Origin: Myxococcus virescens
Lineage (GTDB): Bacteria; Myxococcota; Myxococcia; Myxococcales; Myxococcaceae
Assembly: GCF_900101905.1 (NCBI RefSeq)
Contig: NZ_FNAJ01000003.1
Location: 1-64,000 of the forward strand
DNA length: 64,000 bases
Direction of reading: 5' to 3'
Made by a program: the position numbers and the translations under genes. Under the pieces are notes generated by a model that had not been told where the DNA came from, did no database searches, and worked only from the letters and a program-made list of their open reading frames with translations. Below are positions 7,433 to 16,148 of the stretch, one piece after another (position 1 is the stretch's first letter; each line of letters opens with the position of its first letter).

Positions 7433-8620
7433 CTACCGCGTCTCCAGCGCCTTGATGCCCGGCAAGTCGCGTCCTTCCAGGAATTCCAAGGACGCACCTC
7501 CACCAGTGGACACATGGCTCATCTTGTCCGCGAAGCCCATCTGCTCCACGGCCGCCGCGCTGTCCCCGCCGCCGATGACGGTGGTGGCCTGCGTGTTGAT
7601 GGCCATGGCCGCGGCGACGGAGCGGGTGCCCTCGGCGAACTTGGGGACCTCGAACAGGCCCATGGGCCCGTTCCACACCACCGTCCTCGCATCGCGGATG
7701 TGCTGCGCGAAGATGGCGCGCGTCTTGGGACCGATGTCCAGGCCCATCATGTCCGGCGGAATCGCGTTGTCCGGCGTCTCCGTGGCGGGGCTGTTCTCCG
7801 TGGGCTCGGTGCCCACGATGTGGTCCACCGGCAGGACCAGCTGCGTCTTGAACCGGTGCGCCGCCTCCAGCAGGCGCGTGGCCAGCGACAGCTTGTCACC
7901 CTCGACGCGGGACTTGCCCACCTCGACGCCCTGCGCCTTCAGGAAGGTGTACGCCATGGCGCCACCGATGAGCAGCGCGTCCACCTTGGGCAGCAGGCTC
8001 TCGATGACCTTGATCTTATCGCTCACCTTCGAGCCACCCAGGATGGCCACGAAGGGCTTGTCCGGGTTCTTGAGCACCTTACCCAGGTACTCGATTTCCT
8101 TCCGCATCAGGAAGCCGGCCGCCTTCTCCTTCACGAAGGGCACCATGCCCGCGGTGGACGCGTGGGCGCGGTGGGCGGTGCCGAAGGCGTCGTTGACATA
8201 GACGTCCGCCAGCGCCGCCAGCTCGCGGGCGAACGTCTCGTCGTTGGCCTCCTCTTCCTTGTGGAAGCGGAGGTTCTCCAGGACGACCACCTGGCCTTCC
8301 TTGAGCTCCTTCACCTGCTTCTTCACGCCGTCACCGACGCAGTCGTCGGTGAGGATGACTTCGTGCTTGCCGCCGAGCAGCTCGGCGAGCCGCACGGCAA
8401 CAGGCTCCAGCGACAACTTCGGGTCCGGTCCCTTGGGGCGGCCGAGGTGGGAGGCCAGGATGACCTTCCCGCCCATTTCGAGCGCGCGCCGGATGGTGGG
8501 CATCGCCTCGCGGATGCGGGTGTCGTCGGTCACGCGCCGTCCTTCCATCGGGACGTTGAAGTCCACGCGGATGAAGACGCGCTTCCCGGTCAGCTGCAGA
8601 TCATCGATGTAACGGATCAT
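7433..8620 (-). CDS. pgk: Phosphoglycerate kinase
   Basis: A 395-residue glycolytic kinase that transfers phosphate from 1,3-bisphosphoglycerate to ADP. It has the N-terminal signature RVFIRVDFNVPMEG, the substrate-binding SHLGRPKG, the FVAILGGSKVSDK hinge region, the nucleotide-binding VVWNGPMGLFE and the C-terminal GGGDSAAAVE and STGGGASLEFLEG. Length and motifs are complete. ATG 8620 has AAGGA 7 bases upstream. The gene is 39 bp after gap and 39 bp before tpiA, a typical glycolytic operon. Confidence 0.98.
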   Translation of the reverse strand: MIRYIDDLQLTGKRVFIRVDFNVPMEGRRVTDDTRIREAMPTIRRALEMGGKVILASHLGRPKGPDPKLSLEPVAVRLAELLGGKHEVILTDDCVGDGVKKQVKELKEGQVVVLENLRFHKEEEANDETFARELAALADVYVNDAFGTAHRAHASTAGMVPFVKEKAAGFLMRKEIEYLGKVLKNPDKPFVAILGGSKVSDKIKVIESLLPKVDALLIGGAMAYTFLKAQGVEVGKSRVEGDKLSLATRLLEAAHRFKTQLVLPVDHIVGTEPTENSPATETPDNAIPPDMMGLDIGPKTRAIFAQHIRDARTVVWNGPMGLFEVPKFAEGTRSVAAAMAINTQATTVIGGGDSAAAVEQMGFADKMSHVSTGGGASLEFLEGRDLPGIKALETR

Positions 8621-8659
8621 CTCGGTCCTTCTCTCTCGGTGCCCTGAACGCCCTTGGGA

Positions 8660-9670
8660 CTAGATGCCCTTGGAGACGAGGAACTTCGCCGTGTCCACCA
8701 TGCGGTTGGAGAAGCCCCACTCGTTGTCGTACCAGGCCATGACCTTGAGCAGGTTGTCGCCCATCACGAAGCAGTTGGTGGAGTCGAAGATGGCCGAGTG
8801 CGGGTTGCCGTTGTAGTCCACCGACACCGTCTGCGCGTCGCTGAACTCCAGCACGCCCTTGAGCGGGCCTTCGGCGGCCTTGCGGAAGGCCTCGATGACG
8901 GCCTCGGCGGTGACCTTCTTCTCGGTGTTCACCGTCAGGTCCACCAGGGACACGTTCGGGGTCGGCACGCGGACGGCCAGGCCGTGCATCTTGCCCTTGA
9001 GCTGCGGAATCACCTCACCAATGGCCTTCGCGGCGCCGGTGCTGGTGGGAATCATGGAGAGCGCGGCGGCGCGGGCGCGGCGCATGTCCTCGTGGGTGAG
9101 GTCCAGGATGCGCTGGTCGTTGGTGTAGCTGTGGACCGTGGTCATCAGGCCCTTCTCGATGCCGAAGTTGTCCACCAGCACCTTGGCGATGGGCGCCAGG
9201 CAGTTGGTGGTGCAAGAGGCGTTCGAGATGACGTGGTGCTTGGCCGGGTCGTACTCGTTGTGGTTGATGCCGTAAGCGATGGTGATGTCCGGGCCCTTGG
9301 CCGGGGCGGAGATGATGACCTTCTTCGCGCCCGCCTTCAGGTGCTTCTCCGCCGCGTCACGCGCGGTGAAGCGGCCGGTGCACTCCAGCACCACGTCCAC
9401 ATTCAGGCTCTTCCAGGGCAGCAGCGTCGGGTCCTTCTCCGCGGTGACGGTGATCTCCTTGCCGTCCACCACGATGCCCTTCTCCGTCGCCTTCACCTCA
9501 CCCGGCCAGGTGCGGTGCACGGAGTCGTACTTGAACAGGTGCGCCAGCGCCGCGGGCTTGTCGAGGTCGTTGATGGCGACAATCTCGAGGTCTTCCTTGC
9601 GGCTGAGCACCGCGCGGAGGATGCAGCGACCGATGCGGCCAAAACCATTGATGGCAATCCGGGTAGCCAT
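8660..9670 (-). CDS. gap: Glyceraldehyde-3-phosphate dehydrogenase
   Basis: A 336-residue NAD-dependent enzyme that converts glyceraldehyde 3-phosphate to 1,3-bisphosphoglycerate. The start at ATG 9670 gives the canonical MATRIAINGFGRIGR Rossmann start and has AAGGAG upstream. A 13-codon longer form is less likely. The catalytic cysteine lies in ISNASCTTNCLAP, and the phosphate-binding IPTSTGAAKAIGEV and the C-terminal WYDNEWGFSNRM are intact. It is first in gap-pgk-tpiA-secG. A 9-bp palindrome lies in its leader. Confidence 0.98.
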   Translation of the reverse strand: MATRIAINGFGRIGRCILRAVLSRKEDLEIVAINDLDKPAALAHLFKYDSVHRTWPGEVKATEKGIVVDGKEITVTAEKDPTLLPWKSLNVDVVLECTGRFTARDAAEKHLKAGAKKVIISAPAKGPDITIAYGINHNEYDPAKHHVISNASCTTNCLAPIAKVLVDNFGIEKGLMTTVHSYTNDQRILDLTHEDMRRARAAALSMIPTSTGAAKAIGEVIPQLKGKMHGLAVRVPTPNVSLVDLTVNTEKKVTAEAVIEAFRKAAEGPLKGVLEFSDAQTVSVDYNGNPHSAIFDSTNCFVMGDNLLKVMAWYDNEWGFSNRMVDTAKFLVSKGI

Positions 9671-9690
9671 GTTCGTCGTCTCCTTGAGCA

Positions 9691-9709
9691 GTGGGTGCCA
9701 GGCACCCAC
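9691..9709. promoter_or_regulatory. Palindrome in the gap leader
   Basis: GTGGGTGCC, a central A, and the exact reverse complement GGCACCCAC. It starts 21 bases upstream of the gap ATG and lies between the amidase stop and the gap ribosome-binding site. It could be an operator, a leader hairpin, or the end of the amidase transcript. No U-run follows. Confidence 0.45.
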
Positions 9710-9764
9710 GGGTCGTCACGTCAAAATCGAGGGCGGCCGACCGTAGGCATCGCGACCGGCCGAG

Positions 9765-12632
9765 TCAACGCCCGGCGACATCCCCGCGACGACGCGCACG
9801 CCGAAGCTGAACAATCACCCCGAGCAACAGCCAGACGGCGGTGCCCGTTCCCCCACCCGCCCCGCAGCCACAGCCGGAATCTCCCAGCGGATAGAACTGC
9901 GGCAGCACCCCCACCACAAGGGGCTCGGGTTCAGGCTCCGGCTCGGGCTCCGGTGGCGGGTGCGGGTCCACGCCCCGCGCCGCCACACAGGCGGTGAGCA
10001 GGCTCGCGGCGCCGGATTCCTCGGCCGGCGGCGGGGGCAGCTCCGTGAGCAGGCCCGCCTGCACCAGGAACGAGGACATGAGCCCGGCGCGCTGCACCGG
10101 ACTGACGATGCCCTCGAAAGGCACGCCCAGCAGCAGCACCCGCCCGTTGGGCGCCGACATCACGCCCGCCGCCAGGTCTGTTCCCAGATAGCGAAGCACG
10201 GATGTGCCACCCGACGCGGGCGTCAGCACGTCCGTCACGCCCACCGCGTAGCCGCCCCGCGTGCCGTCATCCAGCGCCACCCCGGTGAGCTGGGCCAGCC
10301 AGTCGCCCGGCATGCCCTCCACGGTGAATGGGGGCGTTCCGCTGCCCGGCGCCGCGCGAAGAATGTCCGCCAGGAAGGCCTGGTCCTCCGCCGAGCCCAC
10401 GGCCAGCGCCGACGTCACGTGGCTGCCCGACAGGAGGAGGTGCCCCCCCTGCATCACGAACCCGCGCAGGGCGTCCTGCTCCTCACGGGTAGGACGGGCC
10501 CCTCCCGCCCCACCCCGGCCGGTGAACCAGTCCACCAGCCGGTACGGCGCGCCCACCGTCACCAGGTTCGCCGCCACCGCCGCGCGCGTCGCGCTGTCGA
10601 AGGCGGTGCCCGCGTGCGCCAGCGCGGCGCCGTGGCGGCGCACGTAGGTGCCGTCGTTCATCGTCTCCACCAGCAAGCGGACAGGCGCCTGGAGGTCATA
10701 GGCGTCCAGCGGCTCGGCGCACGCCTGGGAGGCATCCAGCCGCTCGAAGCCGTTGACCACCAGCACCGGGGACTCCGCGCCGCCTGGCGTCCGAACGCCC
10801 ACGGTGACGGACGGGAAGCCCTCGCCGCCCGCGTTGTGCGCGGCCACGCGGAAGTAGCGCACGGTGCCCGGCGCCAGCGTGGTGCGGAAGGACGTGCCCG
10901 CTTCATCCGTGCCGTCATCCCAGCCCAGCCCGTCCGCGCTCTGGTAGACGCGGTAACCCGTGGGCGCGTCACGGCCCTCCTCGTCCGGGTTGGCCGGCGG
11001 CGCCGCCCAGCGGAACTCCACCGTGCCGCCGCTGCCGTTGAGCGCGGCCACCGACTCGGGCGCCTCGGGCGGCAGGACGACAGGCACGCTGTCCCGGGCC
11101 GCGTAGTACTTGATGAGTCCCTGGAGGATGGCGCGCGCGGCCACCCGGCGGAACGCGGGCTCCTTCAGCCGGTTCGAATCCGTCACGTTGTCGTGGTAGG
11201 CGACCTCCAGCAGCACGGACGGCATCTCGTTGTTGTGCGTGGGGTTCACCTCGCCCAGGTTCGCCGAGCGCAGGTTGCGCACCCGCCAGCTCGGGTCCAC
11301 CTCGCGGCGCATGTCCTGCGCCAGCTCGTCCAGCAGCGCCCGCGCCAGCACGTCACTGCCCGGAAAGCCGGTGAAGTTGAGCGTGCCGTCCACCGGGTTG
11401 GGCCCGTACACGTAGGCCTCCGTCCCCGACACGTTGCCCGTGGTGGACGCGTTGGTGTGCCACGCCACGTACACCGCGTCCTCGCCCTCCTCGTGCAGCC
11501 ACGCGGCGAAGCGCGGACGGGCGGTGACGTCCGCGTTGCGCTCGTTGGTCAGCGCGTTGGCCCCCGTGGGCGCGTACACCGTGAAGGGCGCGCCGCTGAA
11601 CTGCACGTGGTAGCGCGCGGACTCCTCGTAGCGGGGCCGCGCCAGGGGCGCCATCGCCGCGTCACCGATGACGCCGCTGCCACCGCCGAAGCGCACCGCG
11701 TCCAGCGACAGCGTGCCGCCCTCCGCGGTGTCGTTCAGCGCCACCACCGCGCCGGACTCCGGGTGCTGCCCCGCCTTGAAATAGAAGCGCCCCAGCAGCA
11801 CCCACGTCCCGCCGTGACGGCGCTGGTTGACGCGGAAGTGGCTCTCACCGCCCGCGTGCTTCACCACGTAGTGCGCATCCGGCGCGCGCGTGGGGTCGGC
11901 CGCGTAGGAGACGTAGACGTGATAGCTGCCCTCCGCGGGAATCTCCGGCGTCCATGTCGCGCTCGCGGTGGCGCTGCGCGCGGAGGCCATCACCCGCGTC
12001 GTGCCCAACGAGAAGGGCTCCACCGCGTTGCCCATGGGTGTCGGCGGTGTGCCCCAGCCGGGCTGAGCGGAGGACTCGAAGACGTCGCCGTCCTCCGAAT
12101 AGCCGGCCTGCCCGTCGTCGACGATGGCCATGTGTCCGTTGAGGTCCGGCTCCCGCAGGGGCACCACGGTGGCGCCGGCGCCCGTCAGCATGGGCAGCAG
12201 GTACTGGTTGAGGACCTCGGCGGAGATGAGGTCCTCCACCACGGCCCAGGTGTTCGGCCGCTGCGTGGCCCAGCGGTTCAGCGGCGCGCTGCGCGTGAAG
12301 CCGTGGCCCGGGCTCAGGTACACCACCTTGCCGGAGAGCGCGCCCGTGCGCTGCCGCGTCTGCGGCACGCCCGACTTCGTCCCGGAAGCCCCCGTCCGGA
12401 GCTCGCGCCGGACGACCGGCGGCTCCGCGGCGGACAGGCGGCGCGTCTCATGCGGACGGGGCCCGGGCATCGGCACGTACTCCACGCCCGGCGGCTCCAG
12501 GCCACACGCCCCTTCATCCAGTGCAGGGTCGTGCGCGGCGTGGGGCTCGGCGCGGGCCAGGGAGGAAGTCAACAACAGCGCGAGAAGTGCGCCACCCAGA
12601 CGGACACGAAGAGAGTAGGAAGGGGCATTCAC
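9765..12632 (-). CDS. Secreted N-acetylmuramoyl-L-alanine amidase with MYXO-CTERM-like tail
   Basis: An about 955-residue cell-surface protein. GTG 12632 was chosen because a signal peptide (RLGGALLALLLTSSLARA) starts there; the longer form adds 12 residues before it. An Amidase_3-type domain supplies the likely zinc ligands and catalytic acid: H110 in YLSPGHGF, a Glu near 139, the His in VAWHTNAS and the Glu in SVLLEVAYHDN. A golvesin/Xly-like carbohydrate-binding insert (YHVYVSYAADPTRAPDAHY region) interrupts it. A fibronectin type III domain follows (PESVAALNGSGGTVEFRW), then a large domain I do not recognise. The C-terminus (GDSGCGCGAGGG, a hydrophobic stretch, then RRARRR) resembles a MYXO-CTERM sorting signal. 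It likely hydrolyses peptidoglycan at the outer surface. It is divergent from the kinase gene at 12711. Confidence 0.88.
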   Translation of the reverse strand: MNAPSYSLRVRLGGALLALLLTSSLARAEPHAAHDPALDEGACGLEPPGVEYVPMPGPRPHETRRLSAAEPPVVRRELRTGASGTKSGVPQTRQRTGALSGKVVYLSPGHGFTRSAPLNRWATQRPNTWAVVEDLISAEVLNQYLLPMLTGAGATVVPLREPDLNGHMAIVDDGQAGYSEDGDVFESSAQPGWGTPPTPMGNAVEPFSLGTTRVMASARSATASATWTPEIPAEGSYHVYVSYAADPTRAPDAHYVVKHAGGESHFRVNQRRHGGTWVLLGRFYFKAGQHPESGAVVALNDTAEGGTLSLDAVRFGGGSGVIGDAAMAPLARPRYEESARYHVQFSGAPFTVYAPTGANALTNERNADVTARPRFAAWLHEEGEDAVYVAWHTNASTTGNVSGTEAYVYGPNPVDGTLNFTGFPGSDVLARALLDELAQDMRREVDPSWRVRNLRSANLGEVNPTHNNEMPSVLLEVAYHDNVTDSNRLKEPAFRRVAARAILQGLIKYYAARDSVPVVLPPEAPESVAALNGSGGTVEFRWAAPPANPDEEGRDAPTGYRVYQSADGLGWDDGTDEAGTSFRTTLAPGTVRYFRVAAHNAGGEGFPSVTVGVRTPGGAESPVLVVNGFERLDASQACAEPLDAYDLQAPVRLLVETMNDGTYVRRHGAALAHAGTAFDSATRAAVAANLVTVGAPYRLVDWFTGRGGAGGARPTREEQDALRGFVMQGGHLLLSGSHVTSALAVGSAEDQAFLADILRAAPGSGTPPFTVEGMPGDWLAQLTGVALDDGTRGGYAVGVTDVLTPASGGTSVLRYLGTDLAAGVMSAPNGRVLLLGVPFEGIVSPVQRAGLMSSFLVQAGLLTELPPPPAEESGAASLLTACVAARGVDPHPPPEPEPEPEPEPLVVGVLPQFYPLGDSGCGCGAGGGTGTAVWLLLGVIVQLRRARRRGDVAGR

Positions 12633-12710
12633 AGGGTCGGACCATACCCCTTCACGACGAAGGGGCAATCCGTCCCGCGGGTGTTAGCCTCCCCCGCGCT
12701 TTCGCCATCG

Positions 12711-13364
12711 ATGAACGCACCTCCCCGGCCACCCTCGTCCTTCCCTCCCCGTCACGGTTCGGGGCTGCTCGCCTCCTTCGGTCACGCGTGGGCGGGGCTC
12801 ATCCACACCGTCATCTACCAGCGCAACATGCGCATCCACCTCATCGCCGCCGTGCTGGTGGGGCTGGTGGGCAGCGGCATCGCGCTGGGGCTCGCAGAGA
12901 AGGTGACGCTCATCTTCTGCGTCCTGCTCATCTTCTTCGCGGAAATCCTCAACAGCGCGCTGGAGCACCTGGTGGACCTGGCCGTCCAGCAGTTCGACGA
13001 GAAGGCCCGGCTGGCCAAGGACGCGGCCGCCGCGGGCGTGCTGGTGCTCGCGCTGGGCACGGTGGTCATCTTCGCCGCCATCCTGGTGCACAACTGGGAC
13101 ACGGTGCGCACGAGCACCGACGCCATCATCCGCCAGGTGGCGCTGGGGCTGCCGCTGACGGCCTGCATCCTGGTGCTGGTGCTGCCGCAGCGCCGTCCCG
13201 CGTGGGTGGATGTGGCCGCCTTCACCGCGGGCGGCGTGCTGATGGCGCTCCAGGCCACGCAGACGGCCAGCAGCGTCTTCAGCGCCCTCACCGCGGGTCT
13301 GCTCTTTGTCGCCGGCGCGGCTGCGTACCAGCGGAGGCGGGAGCAGCGGGCGCCCCGCGCCTGA
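12711..13364 (+). CDS. Diacylglycerol/undecaprenol kinase family membrane protein
   Basis: A 217-residue integral membrane kinase of the DgkA/UdpK family, which phosphorylates diacylglycerol or undecaprenol at the inner membrane. The family core is residues 20-130: FGHAWAGLIHTVIYQRNMRIH, then two helices, the signature EILNSALEHLVDLAV, and DAAAAGVLVLAL. Two further hydrophobic segments at 150-205 make it longer than the usual 120 residues. The start at ATG 12711 sits at the end of a very long antisense-like frame that should be ignored. It is divergent from the amidase gene, 78 bp away, and followed by a hairpin terminator. Confidence 0.88.
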   Translation: MNAPPRPPSSFPPRHGSGLLASFGHAWAGLIHTVIYQRNMRIHLIAAVLVGLVGSGIALGLAEKVTLIFCVLLIFFAEILNSALEHLVDLAVQQFDEKARLAKDAAAAGVLVLALGTVVIFAAILVHNWDTVRTSTDAIIRQVALGLPLTACILVLVLPQRRPAWVDVAAFTAGGVLMALQATQTASSVFSALTAGLLFVAGAAAYQRRREQRAPRA

Positions 13365-13388
13365 CTTCCCAATCAGTCGAAACGAAAA

Positions 13389-13410
13389 GACCGGCCAGGG
13401 CCGGTCCTTT
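13389..13410. terminator. Bidirectional terminator
   Basis: A 7-bp stem (GACCGGC/GCCGGTC) has a 4-base loop. On the minus strand it is followed by TTTTCG, on the plus strand by CTTT. It lies between the converging kinase gene and the small minus-strand gene. Confidence 0.7.
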
Positions 13411-13497
13411 CACCACCTCGCTGCCTCCACACGCGGGCGGGCGCCCCGGAAACCCGTCCGGAGCCCGCGCGCCCGCGGGGAGAACCTGATGCGAGCC

Positions 13498-13716
13498 TCA
13501 GGCGTGCGGGCGACGCTCCGGGGCCTGCTCCTGCGCCGCCTGGACGGCTGTCGCCTTCTCGCCCTCCTTGATGTCCGTCGTCACCAGCTCGAGCAGCTCC
13601 GTGGCGATGCCAATCACCTGCTGCGGGGTGTAGCCGCTCGCGCGCAGCTGGTTGAAGAACGTGCGCGCCAGGATCCGGGTGCCCTTTTGATCGGTGCTCA
13701 AGGTCAGTGCCTCCAT
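13498..13716 (-). CDS. Small conserved-looking protein, unknown function
   Basis: A 72-residue protein taken from ATG 13716 (MEALTLSTDQKGTRILART). The longer form would need a TTG at 13773 and a basic, unlikely N-terminus. Residues 15-52 are strongly helical (RTFFNQLRASGYTPQQVIGI, then ATELLELVTTDI). The end is charged and flexible. It has no signal or membrane segment. It stands alone, with a terminator downstream and 287 bp to the divergent dehydrogenase gene. I do not recognise the family. Confidence 0.65.
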   Translation of the reverse strand: MEALTLSTDQKGTRILARTFFNQLRASGYTPQQVIGIATELLELVTTDIKEGEKATAVQAAQEQAPERRPHA

Positions 13717-14003
13717 AAAGAACGCGGCCGGGAAGGAGCGACGCCGCCTAATCACGAGACAGCCCTGTTTCAACCCCCGTGCCAGTCGTTCTCTTCCTCA
13801 CGGATTCCTCAACATTTCCCAAGGGTTGAAGTAGACCAGGGCCCCGAACGGCCCTGGAGGGCAGTGCGAACGCGCTTGCGCAGTCCTCGGCGGTACGGGG
13901 GATTGGCGTGAGGGGGTGCATCAGCGGGTTCGCACCCGGATTTCAAGGGCTTGCAATCTTTCAACAGGGCGGCGAGATACGCGCCCCACCAGGAGCGGAT
14001 GCG

Positions 14004-15599
14004 ATGGCGTATCGGGTGAACAACATCGGGCTGTGGCTGGACGAGCCAGAGGAGCTGCTCGGTCAGCGCGCCGCGGAGAAGTTGGGCGTCACCCGCTCCG
14101 ACCTCGCGTCCGTGCGGGTGGTGCGCTCCGTGCTGGACGCGCGGAAGAAGGGCAGCCCGCGCTACATCTACACGCTGGAGGTGGAGCTGGCCCGGGGCAA
14201 GAAGCCGGCGAAGCTGCCACCGGACGTGGGTGAGACGCCCCCTCCTCCCGAAGCGCTGGGCCCGGTGAAGGCGCCGGAGCAGTGGCCCATCATCATCGGC
14301 ACGGGCCCCGCGGGGCTCTTCGCCGCGCTGGGCCTGCTGGAGCGCGGGGTTCGCAGCATCCTGCTGGAGCGGGGCCGCGAGGTCGTGTCGCGCCGCAAGG
14401 ACGTGGCGAAGCTCATGCGCGACGGGACGCTGGACCCCGAAAGCAACATGAACTTCGGCGAGGGCGGCGCGGGCGCGTACACGGACGGCAAGCTGTCCAC
14501 GCGCATCAACCACCCCATGGTGCGCAAGGTCATCGAGGCCTTCGCCCGCTACGGCGCGCCGGACCACATCCTCATCGAGGGCAAGCCGCACATCGGCTCG
14601 GACCTGCTGCCCGGCGCGGTGGCGAAGCTGCGCGAGGAGCTCATCGCCGGCGGCTGCGAGGTCCACTTCAGCACGCGCGTGGACGACCTGCTCTACAAGG
14701 ACGGCCACATCGCGGGCGTGAAGCTGTCCGACGGACGCACGCTGGAGAGCAACCGCGTCATCCTGGCCCCCGGCAACTCCGCGCGCGAGCTTTACGAGCG
14801 CTTCGCCGCCGACGGCCGGGTGATTGTGGAGGCCAAGCCCTTCGCCCTGGGCTTCCGCGCCGAGCACCCGCAGACGCTCATCAACAGCATCCAGTACGGC
14901 AACGCGGCCAAGAACCCGCGCCTGCCCCCGGCGGACTACAAGCTGGCGGAGAACCTGGAGGTGGACGGCGAGGTGCGCGGCGTCTTCTCGTTCTGCATGT
15001 GCCCCGGCGGCATCGTGGTGCCCACGCCCACGCAGGACGGGCTCCAGTGCACCAACGGCATGAGCAACTCGCGGCGCAACGCGCGCTACGCCAACTCGGG
15101 CATCGTCGTGTCCGTGTCCGTGGCGGACTTCGAGCGCGAGGGCTTCCGCGGGCCGCTGGCGGGCCTGGAGTTCCAGCGCCACTGGGAGAGCAAGGCGTAT
15201 GAGCTGGGCGGAGGCCGCTTCTACGCGCCGGCCCAGACGATTCCGGACTACCTGGCCGGGCGCGTGAAGAAGGACCCGGGCGGCACCAGCTACCGTCCCG
15301 GCCTGGCGCACACGGACCTCAACCAACTCTTCCCGGAGCGGCTCACCGAGGCGCTGAAGCAGGCCCTGCGCACCTTCGAGCGGAAGATGCGCGGCTTCAT
15401 CAGCGAGGAGGGCAAGCTCATCGGCATCGAGAGCCGCACGTCCTCACCGGTGCGCATCACCCGCGGCGAGGACCTGCAGTCGGTGTCCATGAAGGGCCTC
15501 TACCCGGCGGGCGAGGGCTGCGGCTATGCGGGCGGCATCGTGTCGTCCGCCGTTGATGGATTGCGCGTCGCTGAGCAGATTGCCACCGAACTGTCCTGA
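14004..15599 (+). CDS. FAD-dependent dehydrogenase (COG2509-like)
   Basis: A 531-residue flavoprotein. ATG 14004 has AGGAG 9 bases upstream, so the 32 preceding codons are excluded. After an N-terminal domain of about 90 residues (MAYRVNNIGLWLDEPEEL), a Rossmann FAD site appears: IIIGTGPAGLFAALGLLERG, with the acidic end LLERGR. Other features are the NFGEGGAGAYTDGKL segment and the C-terminal FAD-binding YPAGEGCGYAGGIVSSAVDG. This matches the large family of uncharacterised FAD-dependent dehydrogenases; the substrate is unknown. A small membrane protein gene follows 22 bp later, probably in the same transcript. Confidence 0.85.
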   Translation: MAYRVNNIGLWLDEPEELLGQRAAEKLGVTRSDLASVRVVRSVLDARKKGSPRYIYTLEVELARGKKPAKLPPDVGETPPPPEALGPVKAPEQWPIIIGTGPAGLFAALGLLERGVRSILLERGREVVSRRKDVAKLMRDGTLDPESNMNFGEGGAGAYTDGKLSTRINHPMVRKVIEAFARYGAPDHILIEGKPHIGSDLLPGAVAKLREELIAGGCEVHFSTRVDDLLYKDGHIAGVKLSDGRTLESNRVILAPGNSARELYERFAADGRVIVEAKPFALGFRAEHPQTLINSIQYGNAAKNPRLPPADYKLAENLEVDGEVRGVFSFCMCPGGIVVPTPTQDGLQCTNGMSNSRRNARYANSGIVVSVSVADFEREGFRGPLAGLEFQRHWESKAYELGGGRFYAPAQTIPDYLAGRVKKDPGGTSYRPGLAHTDLNQLFPERLTEALKQALRTFERKMRGFISEEGKLIGIESRTSSPVRITRGEDLQSVSMKGLYPAGEGCGYAGGIVSSAVDGLRVAEQIATELS

Positions 15600-15621
15600 C
15601 GGACGGCCGGGAGGAGGGCTC

Positions 15622-15990
15622 ATGGGATACGTCGTGCGGACGCCAGAGGGCGAGCTGGTCTACCCCAGCCTGCTGGATGTGGAGCGGGCCTACGTCCAGG
15701 GGCTGGTGGACGCGGAGGACGAAGTCCGGGAGGAGACCGCCACCACCTGGCGCAAGGCGGCGAGCATCCCCGTTCTTGCCCAGGCGAAACCCGCGCGCTC
15801 AGGGGCATTGCAGCGGGGGCAGGTGCTTCGCGTGGCGGCCGTGGTGCTGCTGAGCGCGCTGGCCCTGTCCCTGGTGTTCCGCGACGAATTGCGGCTGCGC
15901 GGCATCGGCATCGTCCTGGCGCTGGCGGCCAGCACGCTGCTCTTCCAGGTCACCACCAAGGCCTTCAAGCGCCCGCCCAGCGGGGGCTGA
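15622..15990 (+). CDS. Small membrane protein, unknown function
   Basis: A 122-residue protein. ATG 15622 has GAGGAGGG upstream. The N-terminal 50 residues are soluble (MGYVVRTPEGELVYPSLLDV) and resemble a short regulatory domain. Two hydrophobic helices follow (VLRVAAVVLLSALALSLVF and GIGIVLALAASTLLFQV). It lies 22 bp after the dehydrogenase gene. I cannot name a family. Confidence 0.7.
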   Translation: MGYVVRTPEGELVYPSLLDVERAYVQGLVDAEDEVREETATTWRKAASIPVLAQAKPARSGALQRGQVLRVAAVVLLSALALSLVFRDELRLRGIGIVLALAASTLLFQVTTKAFKRPPSGG

Positions 15991-16148
15991 AGCAACGGGG
16001 CGACGGCGCACGGGCCCGCCCGCCCGGCCGCCCCCCGACGTGGCGCTCTGGGACGGGCAGCCATCCGCGGGCCAGCACCCCATGTTCTTCCCTGGCAGCA
16101 CGCCCCGGGCGCCGGTGCCCTCGGGTCGCCGCGAGAGGAGAACCCACC

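Noticed and set aside
9960-12710. A very long plus-strand frame running antisense to the amidase gene and into the kinase gene
   Set aside because: Its translation is Arg/His/Gly-rich and matches no protein pattern; only the part from ATG 12711 is real. High GC content makes such open shadow frames common here.
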